In this document: piece after piece, positions 32,746-45,711 of the stretch
Position numbering within the stretch: position 1 is the first letter of the stretch
Layout of the letters: each line of letters begins with the position of its first letter
NCBI GenBank assembly: GCA_030737875.1
Contig: CM060920.1
Coordinates: 477,306,861 to 477,370,860 of the forward strand
Direction of reading: 5' to 3'
DNA: 64,000 bases
DNA from: Allium sativum
Taxonomy: Eukaryota > Streptophyta > Magnoliopsida > Asparagales > Amaryllidaceae
The notes under the pieces: generated by a model
What the model saw: only the letters and a program-made list of their open reading frames with translations
The model's database searches: none
What the model was told of the DNA's origin: nothing
Program-made: the position numbers and the translations under genes

Positions 32746-35700
32746 TGTAATGGCGCGTTTTGTAAGGTATAATAATTAAGTTATTTAATTATTTAAATAA
32801 CGAATATTTTTATAAACGATAGTTGAACGTATAATTATAATTTTATTATAATTAAAATCGAGCTTGAAATGGCGCTGCAGTTCGCGATTTGGCGATTCGA
32901 ACTTCAACTGAATGTACATGATTCGTTTTAAGTCGGATTTCTGTGAAACAAGAAACGTGTGGAGCTGGTGGAGTATATCTTTCTAGTGGAAGAGAAAAAT
33001 CGGGATTTCATCGTGTAGATTTTGAGTTATGTCCAAATCAAATTTCAGAAAAGTCGCTGTGGAATTCCTTTATAATTTGCGACGCTTTATATACGTTATA
33101 AATCGATTTTTCGATACGAACTGAATATCGGGATAATCTGGAGTCTGGAAATCAAGTCATAAAATCTGAGGTGATATTCTAGAGCCGGACGACATTGTAT
33201 ATGGATATATACGATAATATTAATTTATTAATATTTAATTTAATAATATTTAAATATATTTATATATTTAAATGGGTCATCCAGAGCTTTAAAAATACGC
33301 AGTTTGAGCAGACGAAGTCAGAATTCGACGAAACTAATTTTGTTGGATCCGGAATGTCGAATACTTGTTAGAGTACCAGTTTGGTGATTTTTGGATATCA
33401 TATATGGCCGTACGTGATTTTTGACTGAGAAACAGACGAGAAATCGACCTTTAAAAATATGCAGTTTGAACATACGGAGTCGGAATTCGACGAAACTAGT
33501 TTCGTTGGGACCGTAATGTCGAACTCTAGCTACTGGTCCAGTTTCGTGATTTTTGGGTATCGTATGTAGTCGCAGGGATTTTTGGAAGTCATATACAAGA
33601 AGAAATTGGCTAAAATAAAATATAGAAATCGAAAATAAAAATATCCAACATTTTTCTGTGGACCACATGAAGGCCACACGACATGCTTTTTCAGCCACGA
33701 TTCTTACCAACCACCACAGAGCCTATATAACCCAAAGGAACGAACACAGCAAGGAGTTGGACAAAAGAAAAATCAAAAGAAAATGTAATCAAACTCTATA
33801 AAATCAAATACAAGTGTTGTTGAGTTCAGCGTGAGGTTCTCTTCGTTTCTGAACCCGAAACCGTGAGTGCGACGCCCTATTGGCTGAAGCTCGAAACGCA
33901 CAAAAGAACTAGGGTTCGAGTTTGCAAGTAGCAGGAGCAGTAATTCACGAGATCGACTTTATTTCTGGTTTTGTTGAATCGAATTGCACCTGTGTGCATT
34001 TGTTTGGGTTGATCGATGGATAAAAGGGTCGGAGCTGTGCTGAAGCTACCCGACGTCGCACGTCCATCCGAGAGCTCGAGCGTGTGCTCAAGGGTAGGGT
34101 GTGGTGCAGAAATTGATGAGAAGTTGGATGGTGTCTTTAGTTTGGAGAACGATGGAAGGGTGAAGGAGTAATTGGCGCTGGAAATGTCGAGGGTGGAGGA
34201 GCATTTCTGAGGAGCTTACGGCATTTTGATTTGGGGAAGGAAGTGCTTTTGGAGTGGATGGGTTTAAGACAAGGCATGTAGTGGGCCGAGATTTATATGG
34301 GTGAGGCCCATTCTTAAGTAAACCATTAAGTTTTTATTTAAATAAATAGTTTATTAACTTGTATCATGCGTATCTTGGTCATACGACATCAGAATAAAAA
34401 ACCGTAAGTTGCGTTGGGATCGTATGGACGGGAGCAATACAATGGGACTGACCGCGAGTCAATCCGAGCTCGTTACAATTTATGGCGAAATAAATTGTCC
34501 GACTGAATCAGATAACGCAAACCGACATTTAACGGTTAACGCGTCCAATGTGAGTAAAACTCACCAACTCTGTACAGTTCTACTTTTACAGTGTATTCTT
34601 AAAACTGTTAATTATTGTCTGTTTGATTGTGTGTTGACTGTTTGATTGAACTGCTAGTCAGTTAGTAAAGATTATATATATATGTATATATATATAAATC
34701 GTCAAATAGTTATATGTTGATTTTGTTTATCAGAATATTATACTAGTGTTGTCTAATATCTGTGGTGCAGGGAAACAGGTTGGAGGAATCCAACTGGATT
34801 CCTCAACAGTTATTTTACTGTGATTTTTATATTGTGATATATAATGTGATGTATATAATCTGTGTGATTATGTGTGGTGGGACGATATTTATCGTTGTTA
34901 TATGGCGTGTTAAATACCCTGAGAAATACCAGAATGTAGGAGAGGGGTTTTCAAAGTATATTTTGAAAATAGCTTATTTATATAAAATCAAGGGATTTTA
35001 TATATATATATATAAGAAAAAGGATTTTTGATATTAAGGAATATAGTTGGTAAAACAAATATAAAAGAGTTTTATTTGTAAATCAATATAAGGGAATATA
35101 TATGTTAATCGAATATAAGAGGATATATTTGTTAGTCAAAATATAAAGGAATTATATTCGTTAGAACAAATATAAAGGATATTTATTTAGAGATTAAATA
35201 AATAGAATATTATAAAGGGTATTTATTTAGAGATTAAATAAATAGAATTAAACTAAAGAAGATATTTATTTGTTAAATAAATAGGAGTTAACCAAGTGAA
35301 TTGGTCGAGTTAACCAAGTGAATTGGTTGAGTTAAACGAAGTGAATTAGTTAAGTTAAACTAGGTGGTTAATCAAAGTGAATTAGTAAGTTAAACTAAGT
35401 GGTTAACCAAAGTAAATTAGTTAAGTTAAACTAAGCGGTGAATCAAAGTGAATTTGTTAAGTTAAACTAAATGATTAATCGATGTGAATTAGTTAAGTTA
35501 AACTAAAGGATTTATCAATGTGAATTAGTTAAGTTAAACTAAAGGATTAATCGATGTGAATTAGTTAAGTTAACTAAGTGGTTAATCAAAGTAGATTAGT
35601 TGAGTTAAACTAAGTGAACCGGCTAGAGTTAATCAACGTGAATTAACTAAGTAAACTAAGTGGATTAGTTCAGTTAATCGAGACAAGTAAATCAAGTTAG

Positions 35701-38700
35701 GGTAAACCATTTGAGTTGACCAGTTAGAGTTAACCATTTGAGTTAACCAGTTTGAGTTGATCAGTTAGAGTTGACCAGTTAGAGTTGACCAGTTAAAGTT
35801 GACGAGTTAGAGTTATCCAAGTGGAGTTAATCGAGTAGCGTTGTCGAATATCACTTATTCGAAGAAGAGCTATAGTCTATTCGAGTGGAGAAATCAAATG
35901 TTATTCATTTGAGAAGAGTTATCGAATATAGTTTATTCGAGTGGAGAAATCAAATGTGATTCATTTGAGAAGAGTTATCGAATATTATTTATTCGAAGAG
36001 TGGTTATCGAATATTGGTTATTCAAAGTTAGTTAATCCAAAGGAGTTATTCGAAGTTAGTTAATCCAAAGGAGTTAGTCGAAGAGTTAATCGAATATAGT
36101 TATTCGAAAGAAGGTGTTAATCGAACATTGTAATTCGAGTAAAGTTAAAAGAGTTAATCGAATTTAGTTATTCGAAATGAGTTATTCGAATTAGATATTT
36201 GAATAGAGTTAAACACGTAAGAGTTAATTGAATATTAGTTATTCAATTAGAGTTAAATCGAATTTAGTTATTCGAAGGAGTTAATCAATTTGAGTTAAGT
36301 TAATCGATTTGAATTAAGTTGAATCGAAATGGAGTAAATCGATTAGAATTAAGTTAATCGAGTTTGAGTAAATCGAATATGGGTTATTCGAAGGTAAGTT
36401 ATTCGAATGAGTTATTCGAAGGAGTTAATCAAATGAGTCGATCCAAAGGAGTTAGTCGAATATTAGTATTCGAATAGAGTTAAAGGAGTTATCGAGTTTA
36501 GTTTGATCGAAAGGAGTTATCGATTAGTAAATCGAAAGGAGATTTTCGAATATAGCATATTCGAAAGAAAGAGATCAAATATTGTTTAGTCGAAAGAGAG
36601 AGATTTCGAAAATGAGTTATTCGAAGAGAGATAATCGAATATAGGTTATTCGAAGAAGAGTTAATCAAATAGAGATTACTCGAAAGGGAGTTATACGTCG
36701 AATTCAATTATAGCGAATTCGGGAAAGTACTATTTACTTTCCAGGGTTTAGATCAAGATTTAGTTATTGATTTAGAAATTAGGTGTCTGTTAAATTATTC
36801 GAGTTAGGAGATAAAGTTATAATTAAGATTTGATATTTCAGAAGTAGGAATTATAACGGTAGAGTTATAATCAAACGTTGTCATATAAGAAGTGGATTCG
36901 TAACCTGAATCCGAGAATTTGCGTAAACAGATGATTGGAAAAAGTGAGTGACGAGCTTCACCTATTTCACAGTAAAGGACGTTGTTCAATTAAGGTCTGA
37001 GAGGTAATTATACCCCAACTTGATTGACTTCAGAATTGACAAAGGAATAGTTGTGGTTCGATCTAAAAGGTTGATTAGGAATAAAGTTAAGGAATAAGCG
37101 ATAAATGGATTAAGCGAAACGATGTTTTATACAACGTTCATTGGAAATCCGTAAATGAGTTTTGGAAACGTTTTCCAAATATAGTCAGATATGTTTTCTA
37201 AACATAGAAGATGAAATGTTTTCATGATAAGAATTTAAGAAATAGAGTTAAGCAAATTCAGAAACTGACTGGAGAGGGTAAGTTGAACGGTTTTCTAAGT
37301 GACGATCTGATGTTGGTTTCGACCTTCCGCATTGATACTTAGAGAATTTTTCTCATACTAGTTACAGTTAGGGACTGATAGTTGCAAAATAATAGTGATG
37401 TGAAAATAAGCTATGGAAATGTTTTCCAATGATTAATAACATATATTTTCTAATATATGGAATAAGGAAATATGAACATATGATGATTGATCGATCGAAT
37501 TTCCATTTGGAAATAAGATCGTTGTTTGTACACCGACATGTTTTCATTTGATAGTTGAATCACAGACTATCAAAGTTTTTACCATTTTAACGTTGTTATT
37601 ATGGAGAGACCGGTTGGATTATTATCCAAATAACCACTCTGTATTGGCATAAGCGTTGCGAGCAATATATGCCAAAGATAAATTGAAGACGGAGTAAAGT
37701 GCAAGGGCTGTTGTATAAGTCTTAGATAACAGTGACTAAGATGGATATACTGAATAGTGCCTTCGGTTTGTCCAGTCCCAGGACAACGTATATGGAAGAA
37801 GGTCTGACAGAGTATATCCAATGGATCGCGTAAGTTGATCTGTTCAAACGTATTCACGTTTGGTGGCGGAGGAATTCGTTTCTCTTAGCTATATACCCGT
37901 GTTATTTTTGGATAAGTCAATTTGTGATTTGGCGGGTATGACGATGTGGCATTCAAAGTGAATGGTGATCAGATGTTCTGAAGATAGACGTAGCTTCTAG
38001 CCTCACACCAGGAAGTAACAAAAGTTGGGCTAGGCAGCATGGCTAGTTGGGTCATTCCCAAGCAGGGTGTATTGTCACCGATCTAGGGAATATCCATATT
38101 TATACTTCTTTTTTATTCTGTATCTTCGGATGACGGTTTGATGGCCTATAACCGTGGTGGCAATATATTCGCGACACTCAAGCTAATGAGTGAGCGGTCA
38201 TGTGTGGCCGGGTTGCAAGACGTTCTTGTTGAACCTGCAGTGTATCACCTCTAGAGTACACTGATCAGAAGGTGCTCCCATACCTTGTCTGTTGGAATCC
38301 ATTCTCCGATAAGCGCCCTGCGGTTTATGATTTTATACTATGTATGTAGAACGTGAGATGCAAGCGTTTCTGCTAGATTGATATCTATTTGTACTTAGAC
38401 ATTATTATAATATCACAATGATATTGCTTGTCAAAGTTGTTCAGATACTCATAAGGGAAAAACCCGTTCCGTATTCACGGCGTGGTCTTATGAGATATCC
38501 TATACCTGTTTTAAACTATTTTACTCATACCAGTCCCATGACTGACCCGGAGTTTACTTTGTTGTTTTCCCTAAACTCTTGGGTGCCTAAATTTGTACGG
38601 GCAGTCAAGTAGTCGGGATTTACAGATATGCTTGGACAGCTTAGAGCAGGAGGCTGCAAGATTCTATAGCTATAGTTATTTCCGCTGTGTTGTAAGTGTT

Positions 38701-38928
38701 GTACTCTGATAAGTGCTATTGTATATATATAACTGTTTACTTCAAAGTTATGTTATATATTATATGTTATTCGTTCCGCTGTGAGATTCGTGTTACTCTG
38801 ATGATTCTGATGTTCTTCTTCTTCTTCTATTCTATTAGTTCTATCTTTTCTTTCTCACCTTCTAAATTCTTTCACTAACGTCTCGGAATTTCCGACTCTC
38901 GAGGAGTCGGAAATTTCCAGCCGTTACA
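32746..38928 (+). repeat. 3' LTR of B1, 6183 bp
   Basis: Near-identical to 25179-31356, offset by about 7568 bp. It has the same TATA (33724-33730), intron-like segment (34550-34770), post-acceptor hairpin (34779-34807), array (from 35844) and U5 hairpin (38887-38915). Confidence 0.95.
35844..36679 (+). repeat. Covarying hairpin array, B1 3' LTR copy
   Basis: This is the same array as 28275-29110 with no difference noticed by eye. It was duplicated by reverse transcription, so it is not independent evidence. Confidence 0.88.
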
Positions 38929-38933
38929 AGTTA
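38929..38933 (+). repeat. Target site duplication, right, of B1 (AGTTA)
   Basis: AGTTA directly follows the CA of the 3' LTR and is identical to 25174-25178. Confidence 0.93.
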
Positions 38934-40606
38934 TGATTCAAGGGATATTTTATGAGTTTAGTTCATATTTTAATTCGTATAGAAATACTTGATTGTTTGA
39001 GATGGTGGTGTAGCTTTCGAAGCTTTTGCACATTATGATTTTACTGGTGGAATAATGCGAAGGTGCTATGATGGAATGGGAAGATTTTGGTTCAACGGAT
39101 GTGCATAGCGAACTCTTTTGGGAAATTGAAAAAGCATCAGTTGCAGGTTGATAATTTTGAGATGATTGATAAGAGCATATTGGTCTAATAGTAACAATGG
39201 GATTGAGAAGCAAGCTAATTATTGGGACTTTTAAATTTACCTTTTAAACTATTGCATTGCTTCTTTATGAAGATCACACCTCTCCTGTGAATTTAATAAT
39301 ACTTGCAAATTGGGTAAAAGAAACGCTGAAAAAAGACTTTGGAAATTTACTGATGAAGAAATGAATATAATGAGTACTCTAATGCTATCTAGTGACATTT
39401 CAAATACATTACTAACCTATTTTTGACTAGTGCTGAATGATTGTATGTATCTCTGATAAGAAGATGATTAACATAATAGACTGTTGGATTATAGATGATG
39501 GCTATTTATAGTTTTGATTCATTACTCTTCTTTTCCATTTGGAAGCATGCCCTTTTTGACTGTTCTCATGCACGAAACATCAATGGATCAAGTGTCGTGC
39601 TCTTTAAAAATGAATATCCAAGCATATGGAGCTTTACTATTGTGTGAGCTATGGACTTTCTTTCAAACACAAAGCAAATCCCTTCGTCCTACTGAATGAT
39701 TGATTTAAATATAAAAATCCCTCACTATTATTCCTTCATAAAATATTCATAAGCTCCAAATCCATATTTTTTTTTTTTACAAAATGAAGCCAAATGGATA
39801 TATGGTGAAAATTTTGAGAACTCAAAAGATTAAAAAATGCTTCATATGGATCCATCTTCTAGTTAATATAGTTTATCTATTTATATATTATGTAGTTTCA
39901 AGGCTATTTCATTCTTATTATTTGTATCTCAAAATACAATTTTTTAATTTATTTCTATCAGATGGAAAAAACTAAAAAAATTCATCCATCTCACTTTCTA
40001 AATTCCTATTGTGCACACCCATATTCAGTATGTAGATACCACTTATCAAATCCAATGCATAGGATTATGATTTATCTCCTTTAGCTTTTCTATAAACATG
40101 TTGATGTTGAATCAAAAAAAAAACTGAACCTTTAATCAATAATACAAAAATATGTAACATGGCATCCTTCGTTTAAGCTTCTACAAAATGGGCAACTGCA
40201 TACATGGCTTGGATGACACTTAAAATCTCATATCCAAACGCATTTCAAAAAAAGGCCCAAAAAATCAAATTAAATTTTTGAATGTTATCTCAATCTCCAA
40301 AACTGAATTTCAGTGACATTTATTTAACGCATACACATGTACTGATACAAACAGAAATGAGATCACCTAGGATCACCATCAAATTAAATCAAATGATAAA
40401 AGTTGATATACGAACAATCAAATTTTGTAACTTAGGTGAAAATGAAATTGTTTATTTGTGCAGTAGTTGATACACAAATTATATAATTTTGACAATAGTC
40501 GACACACGAACCATCAAAATTTTCCTACTAGTTTAAATTTTATTGAATACGATTAAATTAGGTGTAACTTGACTCTCCGGAATTTGGATTACTATATTAT
40601 AGCATA
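38934..40606. other. AT-rich intergenic DNA right of B1
   Basis: Only short, repeat-free open frames are present. No recognisable domain, RNA gene or transposon end was found. The first bases continue the target interrupted by B1. Confidence 0.5.
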
Positions 40607-41264
40607 CATTGTTATTGTGGCAGTATGTCGAGTCGAGTCGACAGAGGTCTAATTAGTCAACTAGTCGATTAGTCATAGACTAGTCGACAAATATATTGCT
40701 ACAACCAAAAGGTTGTCAATTCTAATATATTGCTACCAACAAATATATTGCTACTGATAAAAACAAAGGATGCATAGAATTTAATAAAGTGCAAGTTGCA
40801 ATATGGCAATGGAAAGGCGGCGCTGTAGGTTCAGGGTATTGATTGGTTATCGATCGAAGCTTGGGTTTGAAGTTTTTTTTGTTTGATAATCGATACTCGA
40901 TCTTTTTCAATTAGAAAATTTAAAATCAACTTCCGATCGATTTGTTTTTTTGATCGATACTAGGTATCGACCTTTTCGGCTGTTTTTTAATCATTCGATG
41001 CAAGTATCGATAACTTTCAGTTTTTTTCCTGTTTGATATATCGATAACTGTAAGGGATTTAGATTTTTTTTCTTTTCTATAATGGGCCAATACCAAGCCA
41101 GTCGACACCAATAACAATCTAGTCGACTCGACTAGTCAATTAGTCGACTAATTTCTACCCAGGCACCTGAAATTCATACAAAAAGCAAGTCGAGACTTCA
41201 TGTCGATGGTTTGATCCCGGTTAGTCGACTAGTCGCCGACTAGTCGAGGGCCATGATAACAGTG
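40607..41264. mobile_element. hAT-like MITE with diverged terminal inverted repeats
   Basis: The ends CATTGTTATTGTGGC and GCCATGATAACAGTG are inverted repeats matching at 12 of 15 positions. Next to them lie subterminal GTCGAGTCGAGTCGAC and GTCGACTAGTCG motifs, repeated inward at about 40650-40690 and 41100-41150. The interior has many TATCGAT-type motifs and no transposase. The 8-bp target duplication is not clear (ATAGCATA against ATATTAAC), so the copy is old or the ends are slightly off. Family assignment rests on the end sequence and the subterminal motifs. Confidence 0.5.
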
Positions 41265-41439
41265 ATATTAACATATACGAACAATCATGAAGTTCCTATT
41301 TCCACCAATGCATTTTACTGAATTTGGATATATATTACCTTATATTAATTGGTCTTTTGGTTAGTCTTCGTATATGGGTCTATTATGATAATTAATGCAT
41401 CCACATATGTAATAAAAAATTATATGTGCAAATACAAAT

Positions 41440-41840
41440 GCAGACACCATATCAAGCAAGAATTAAAGAATCGAAAAACCAAGGCATAGAAATTTCATAT
41501 GAAGTCAAGAAAGAAACATTTGATATGTTGACTAATGCTAAAAGGAAGGATCATAGACCTTATTACGGAAATAATCCTGGTGTAAATTTTTGAACTTTCA
41601 ACAAAAATTATGTTAATTAGTTCAAAATGTTAAAATTGGTGTAATAGTTGATGAAATGCAGAAATAAAAAGATGCCTCTTATACCATTGACAAAGGAGAA
41701 GCACAGAGTAAAGAAAAATTTGAGCAAAAGAAAGAGCGTCAAGATGGAGAAATTCAAATGCTAGAAAAACAATATGACCAATTTTCTAAGATGTTCCGAC
41801 GGTGATTTGATAAAGAGCCAAATGATCATCCTGAGAGCTA
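41440..41840 (+). pseudogene. Degenerate CACTA-like transposon coding fragment
   Basis: Two open pieces are separated by stops: QARIKESKNQGIEISYEVKK onward, ending near 41595, and then a charged coiled-coil stretch ending FSKMFRR before a stop at about 41802. The order of a short basic/aromatic segment followed by a C-terminal coiled coil recalls the plant transposase-associated proteins of CACTA elements. This is recognition by general character only. Downstream DNA (42150-42540) carries repeated GTAGGTA and ACGTAGG motifs like CACTA subterminal repeats. Confidence 0.3.
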
Positions 41841-42149
41841 AAAGTGTTTTTTTATTCATAGTGATATTTTTACAGCGTAGTGCAACATGAACATATTATC
41901 GTATTGTATAGATGTATGAGAACTTGATCACTGTTACTTTTACTTTGTAATGTAGATTGGATATATGAAATTAATTGATGATGAATGATTTGATATTAAT
42001 ATTTTTGGTTGAATGTATATGGATATAGAAAAAGTTGATTTATTATTTGTTTAATATGGTGATACAAAATGTAATAATAATATTTCAAAATTGTCTCAGA
42101 AAATGTGAATAGTAAATGAAGGAAAGGTATACGTATTCTAATTTTGATG

Positions 42150-42540
42150 TAATAAAAAAATTGTTTAAATGTAGGTAAAACGTAGAAAACAAAGACGTAG
42201 GTAAACCATAGCTTAATAACTGGCCTAAAAGGCCTGAAAAACGAAAGACGTACAAACGGCATGGGAAAAGCATATGAAAACAATAGCATAGGAAAGATAT
42301 GGATAAATGAACATTGTAGGAAAATGGTAAGAAATGTTAGATGTGAATACATCACAGTAAAATCGTAGAGAGATGATAGCGAAGATATGACGCAGGAAAT
42401 AACTGCACTAAAGATGTAGGTACGACGTGGGTATTATATTACCTCTGTGGGTTTTACCCATGATAGTATTGTCGTAGGGGTTATGTAGCTATACATTTAC
42501 CTGCATCCCGCATATGCCATTTTGGCATAGGTAAAAAATG
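42150..42540. repeat. Short interspersed GACGTAGGTA-type motifs
   Basis: Variants of GACGTAGGTAAA, GATGTAGGTACGACG and GTCGTAGGGG recur in both orientations. ACCTGCATCC and CATAGGTAAAAA mark the right side. This may be a subterminal region of a DNA transposon; no clear terminal inverted repeat was found. Confidence 0.35.
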
Positions 42541-44874
42541 TACTTTTCTTACTGTGAATGGGTAAGGGCAATGCATGGTTTATATAAGAAGATGGAAGGG
42601 AGAAGTTCTCAAGCCTCTTCCTTTTTCCACGTTCAGGTTCCGCTTGTCATTTGGTGGAAAAAAAATACTGGCATGCATTCACACATTAATATGAAGTGGC
42701 TTCAGTTCTATTATAAAGAAGGAAAGATGGAAGCAAACATAAGAAGAAATAAGTATCTTTACAAATATAACACATTGAATGGTAAACAAGAACAAAAGAT
42801 TTGGAATCGATGTGGGCACTAAACATAACAAACGTGGCAGGGAAGAGTAAATAATGAACATGCATGTTTAGTGGGTTGAAATTTTGAAAATTTCCAATAT
42901 GAATGCATGCACATGTTCTCTTATTGAATTATAATATGCATTTCTATCGTTCTAGGGTAAAAATACCTAGTCAAAGAATAAATTCCACATATTCTATTTG
43001 TTCAAAAATACATTTGCTAGCGATTCAAATTCAAAATTTCAAGGATACACATATATTGATAGATTTTGCGCATTGTTGGAGACAAGAGCATAAATTCGGG
43101 GCAATAAACATTCAAATTTCATAGAATGAAAAATGATGTCGTTCTTTGAAAAAAGATTTAATATTAAAAAAACTGTCTAAACTTCTAAAATAATTTATTT
43201 TGGCGAATTAGTTAAATTTGACTAAAATATAGCGAATGATAGAAACTTCATATTTTATAATGAAAATTTTACCTTCGCTATTTTTAATTAGACATATTCC
43301 AAATATCAGTTTTCATAACTAAATTTGATTGTTTATTTTTACATTAAATTCCCTTTAGCTACGTTTACTTTAAGTCATTGAAATTTTGTGGTTAATGATT
43401 GATTTAATTTATTTAATTGAACTAAACACATGTGACCCAATTTCAAATTTTAAGTTTCAACGTCAAACCGTTTTATATCGTTTATAGCTATTATTTCACA
43501 ATCGTTAATTATCGTTTCAATCTCGAATTTATTTATTTCGTAAATCACTCTTAACTTCTAAACGTACAATTTAATTTATTTTTCTCATAATATTATTTTA
43601 ATTTCATTAAAATACTAATTCGATTTAGTGTGAAATGTAAACTACGATTAACTCATTTTTCTTTATATTTGAAACATTAAAGTCGGTTCAATCTTAAGTT
43701 TTATAAAGTCGTAGCTTGTCAATTACGCTAAGGAATCATAAATTTATATTTTAAGACAAACTTGTTTCTAGTTTAACATAATCTAATAGTTTGAAAATTG
43801 GTTGAAATTACAATACATTAGAATATACCCAATCCAGTTGACAAAGCTAAGATTTCACTATGATGTCTAGTTTTGTCCCAACACCACATGAATTAATTAT
43901 TGATTGAATCCTACCATATCATTAATATATTTAACTGATATAAAAATTAATGAATGGGATGAAGTAGGGTAGGGGATAAGTTGAATAGAGATAGGGAAAT
44001 TGAATAGTGATAAAGTTTGACTATATCATTTTACACATCCACCAATGATGTTAAATCGTTTTACTTTCCTTATTAAAGGTCTTTTTTAACCCTTTTCCAA
44101 AAATTAAGTTTCTTAACCGAACATCATTGCAAGGAGGACCACTTTTTCATGAATTTGACGCCAATATAATCATGTTAACAGTGTTATAGCGCTTAGAATT
44201 TAAAATTTACTTGCATATTCCATGAAATTGGCTTGCTCATGTATTATTTCCTACAACTGTGTACCACTGTATATAAAAGCGATTTCTCTCCGCAGTCATA
44301 AAATCAGTTGAGCCGTGGAAGTACAAGTTTAAAATTTGGCACATATGCATATGTGCATGACAGTTCATGTTAAAATTTTAAACTATTGTCTAACATTGCC
44401 ATTATAATGCAAAAATTGTGCATAACTGCTAGTTTCTAATAATTCATTCGATATATTAATATGTAAAATATAAACATATACAACCAAATCGAATTAGTTG
44501 ACCAAAAACATTACATCATATTATCATCATCCTCTGAATGGGTGGAGTGGAATAATTAATATTGTCTAATCAACTTAAGCTGATCGAACTTTCAACATCA
44601 AAACTATAATCATAATACTATGAGGTTCGAGTTAGAACTAATTGATATATTGTTTTAAATAAATAAATGTTAAATAGAATATTTTAGTATAAGTAAATTT
44701 ATTAGCAATGATGGTATAGCTTTCCAACTGCTACAACATTACAGAAATCGAAATGCATCAAGGGATCGACAAGAAATTAAAGTGAACTCTTTTTAATAAT
44801 AGTGCATAAGAACATAATTACGCACTGCAAATGAGGAATACATTCATAATATAGGATGCCTTGGTAGATGGTTC
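42541..44874. other. AT-rich intergenic DNA
   Basis: No open frame with recognisable content was found. The sequence is strongly A/T and not obviously repeated elsewhere in the window. The last few hundred bases are the 3' side of the minus-strand gene at 44875-45477. Confidence 0.5.
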
Positions 44875-45477
44875 TTAATAATCAAAGTCAACCATTATAT
44901 TGTGTTTAGGGCCAGGAGCAGGGATGTGATGTTTATGGTGATGGTGCGGAGAAGGAGCATCACCATGATGCTTATGATGGTGGTGGTGGTGGTGGTGAGC
45001 AGCTGAAGCTTGGCCACGGTTTTCATAAGCCATAATCATTTCTTTCGTTATTTCTTCCTTCAAAGCTTCAAGCTCAGGTTGAGTTAGGCCTAGTTGATTT
45101 ATGTCTAATTGTGGCATTTCTTGGTGGTGGTGAGGAGTTGAAGCTTGGCCACGGTTTTCATAAGCCATGATCATTTCTTTTGTTATTTCTTCCTTCAAAG
45201 CGTCTAGCTCAGGTTGAGTTAGGTCTAGTTGAGTTAGGTCTAGTTGTGGCATTTCTTGGTGGTAGTGAGGAGCTGAAGCTTGGCCGCGGTTTTCGTAGGC
45301 CATGATCATTTCTTCCTTCAAAGCTTCAAGCTCGGGTTGAGTTAGGTCTAGTTGTGGCATTTCTTTCTTACCCTTTTCCATTGATGAAATTCCTATGTCT
45401 GAATAACCAAATACTGAAGTGACATTTAGTATTGCTGCAGCAAAAACTACCAAAACAAAGCTCTTCAAAAGATCCAT
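44875..45477 (-). CDS. Secreted repeat-built histidine-rich protein, family unknown
   Basis: Single-exon gene of 200 codons. The start is the ATG at 45477 (GAAAATGG, good plant context); a TTG two codons upstream is not a likely start. Residues 1-24 form a signal peptide (MDLLKSFVLVVFAAAILN, then VTSVFG), so the product enters the secretory pathway. Residues 39-160 are three imperfect repeats (about 36, 45 and 41 residues). Each begins EMPQLD, has a glutamate/leucine-rich QPELEALKEE helix-like part, and contains the invariant block EMIMAYENRGQAS or its shorter form. The C-terminus has eight consecutive histidines plus further HHHHKHH, then PAPGPKHN and a final VDFDY. Histidine clusters suggest metal binding; the repeats could instead be a multi-peptide precursor. 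No known domain is recognised. It is the only intact host-like gene here. Confidence 0.75.
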   Translation of the reverse strand: MDLLKSFVLVVFAAAILNVTSVFGYSDIGISSMEKGKKEMPQLDLTQPELEALKEEMIMAYENRGQASAPHYHQEMPQLDLTQLDLTQPELDALKEEITKEMIMAYENRGQASTPHHHQEMPQLDINQLGLTQPELEALKEEITKEMIMAYENRGQASAAHHHHHHHHKHHGDAPSPHHHHKHHIPAPGPKHNIMVDFDY

Positions 45478-45525
45478 TTTCAAATTTTTTGTATTTTAGT
45501 GTAAGTGATAGTGGTGTTCCTTATG

Positions 45526-45533
45526 TATTTATA
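45526..45533 (-). promoter_or_regulatory. TATA box of the histidine-rich protein gene
   Basis: TATAAATA on the minus strand lies about 50 bp upstream of the ATG, implying a very short 5' leader of about 20 nt. No other core element was assigned. Confidence 0.6.
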
Positions 45534-45711
45534 CAAGTGATCTGGTATATGATACATTCCCTATGTTAGTGACAAACCACAATTGGTAATAATATGTCCC
45601 ACTTCATACATTAACCATATCAATGGTGTTTATTACGAGGATTACGTACCCGTCGTATTAATAATTTGACATTTATTATATTAATATAATTCGGTTACTT
45701 TTAGATGTACA

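Larger units (their letters stand above)
25179..38928 (+). mobile_element. Complete young non-autonomous LTR retrotransposon B1 with giant LTRs
   Basis: 13.75 kb: a 6178-bp 5' LTR, a 1389-bp internal region and a 6183-bp 3' LTR, flanked by the perfect AGTTA duplication. The LTRs differ by about a dozen substitutions by eye plus small microsatellite changes, so insertion was recent. Primer site and polypurine tract are intact, but the internal region has no gag, protease, reverse transcriptase or integrase; the longest open frame there is under 90 codons. It resembles a LARD in LTR size and a TRIM in internal size. Its 3' signature suggests Ty3-type proteins supply it in trans (inference). All long open frames in it occur twice because the LTRs are duplicates. 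Confidence 0.95.

Noticed and set aside
25179..38928. Apparent tandem segmental duplication of about 7.57 kb
   Set aside because: The repeat is the LTR pair of one element; primer site, polypurine tract and target duplication explain it fully.
41996..42355. 119-codon phenylalanine-rich minus-strand frame
   Set aside because: Composition follows A/T-rich DNA; no signal of selection or domain; it overlaps another frame on the same strand.
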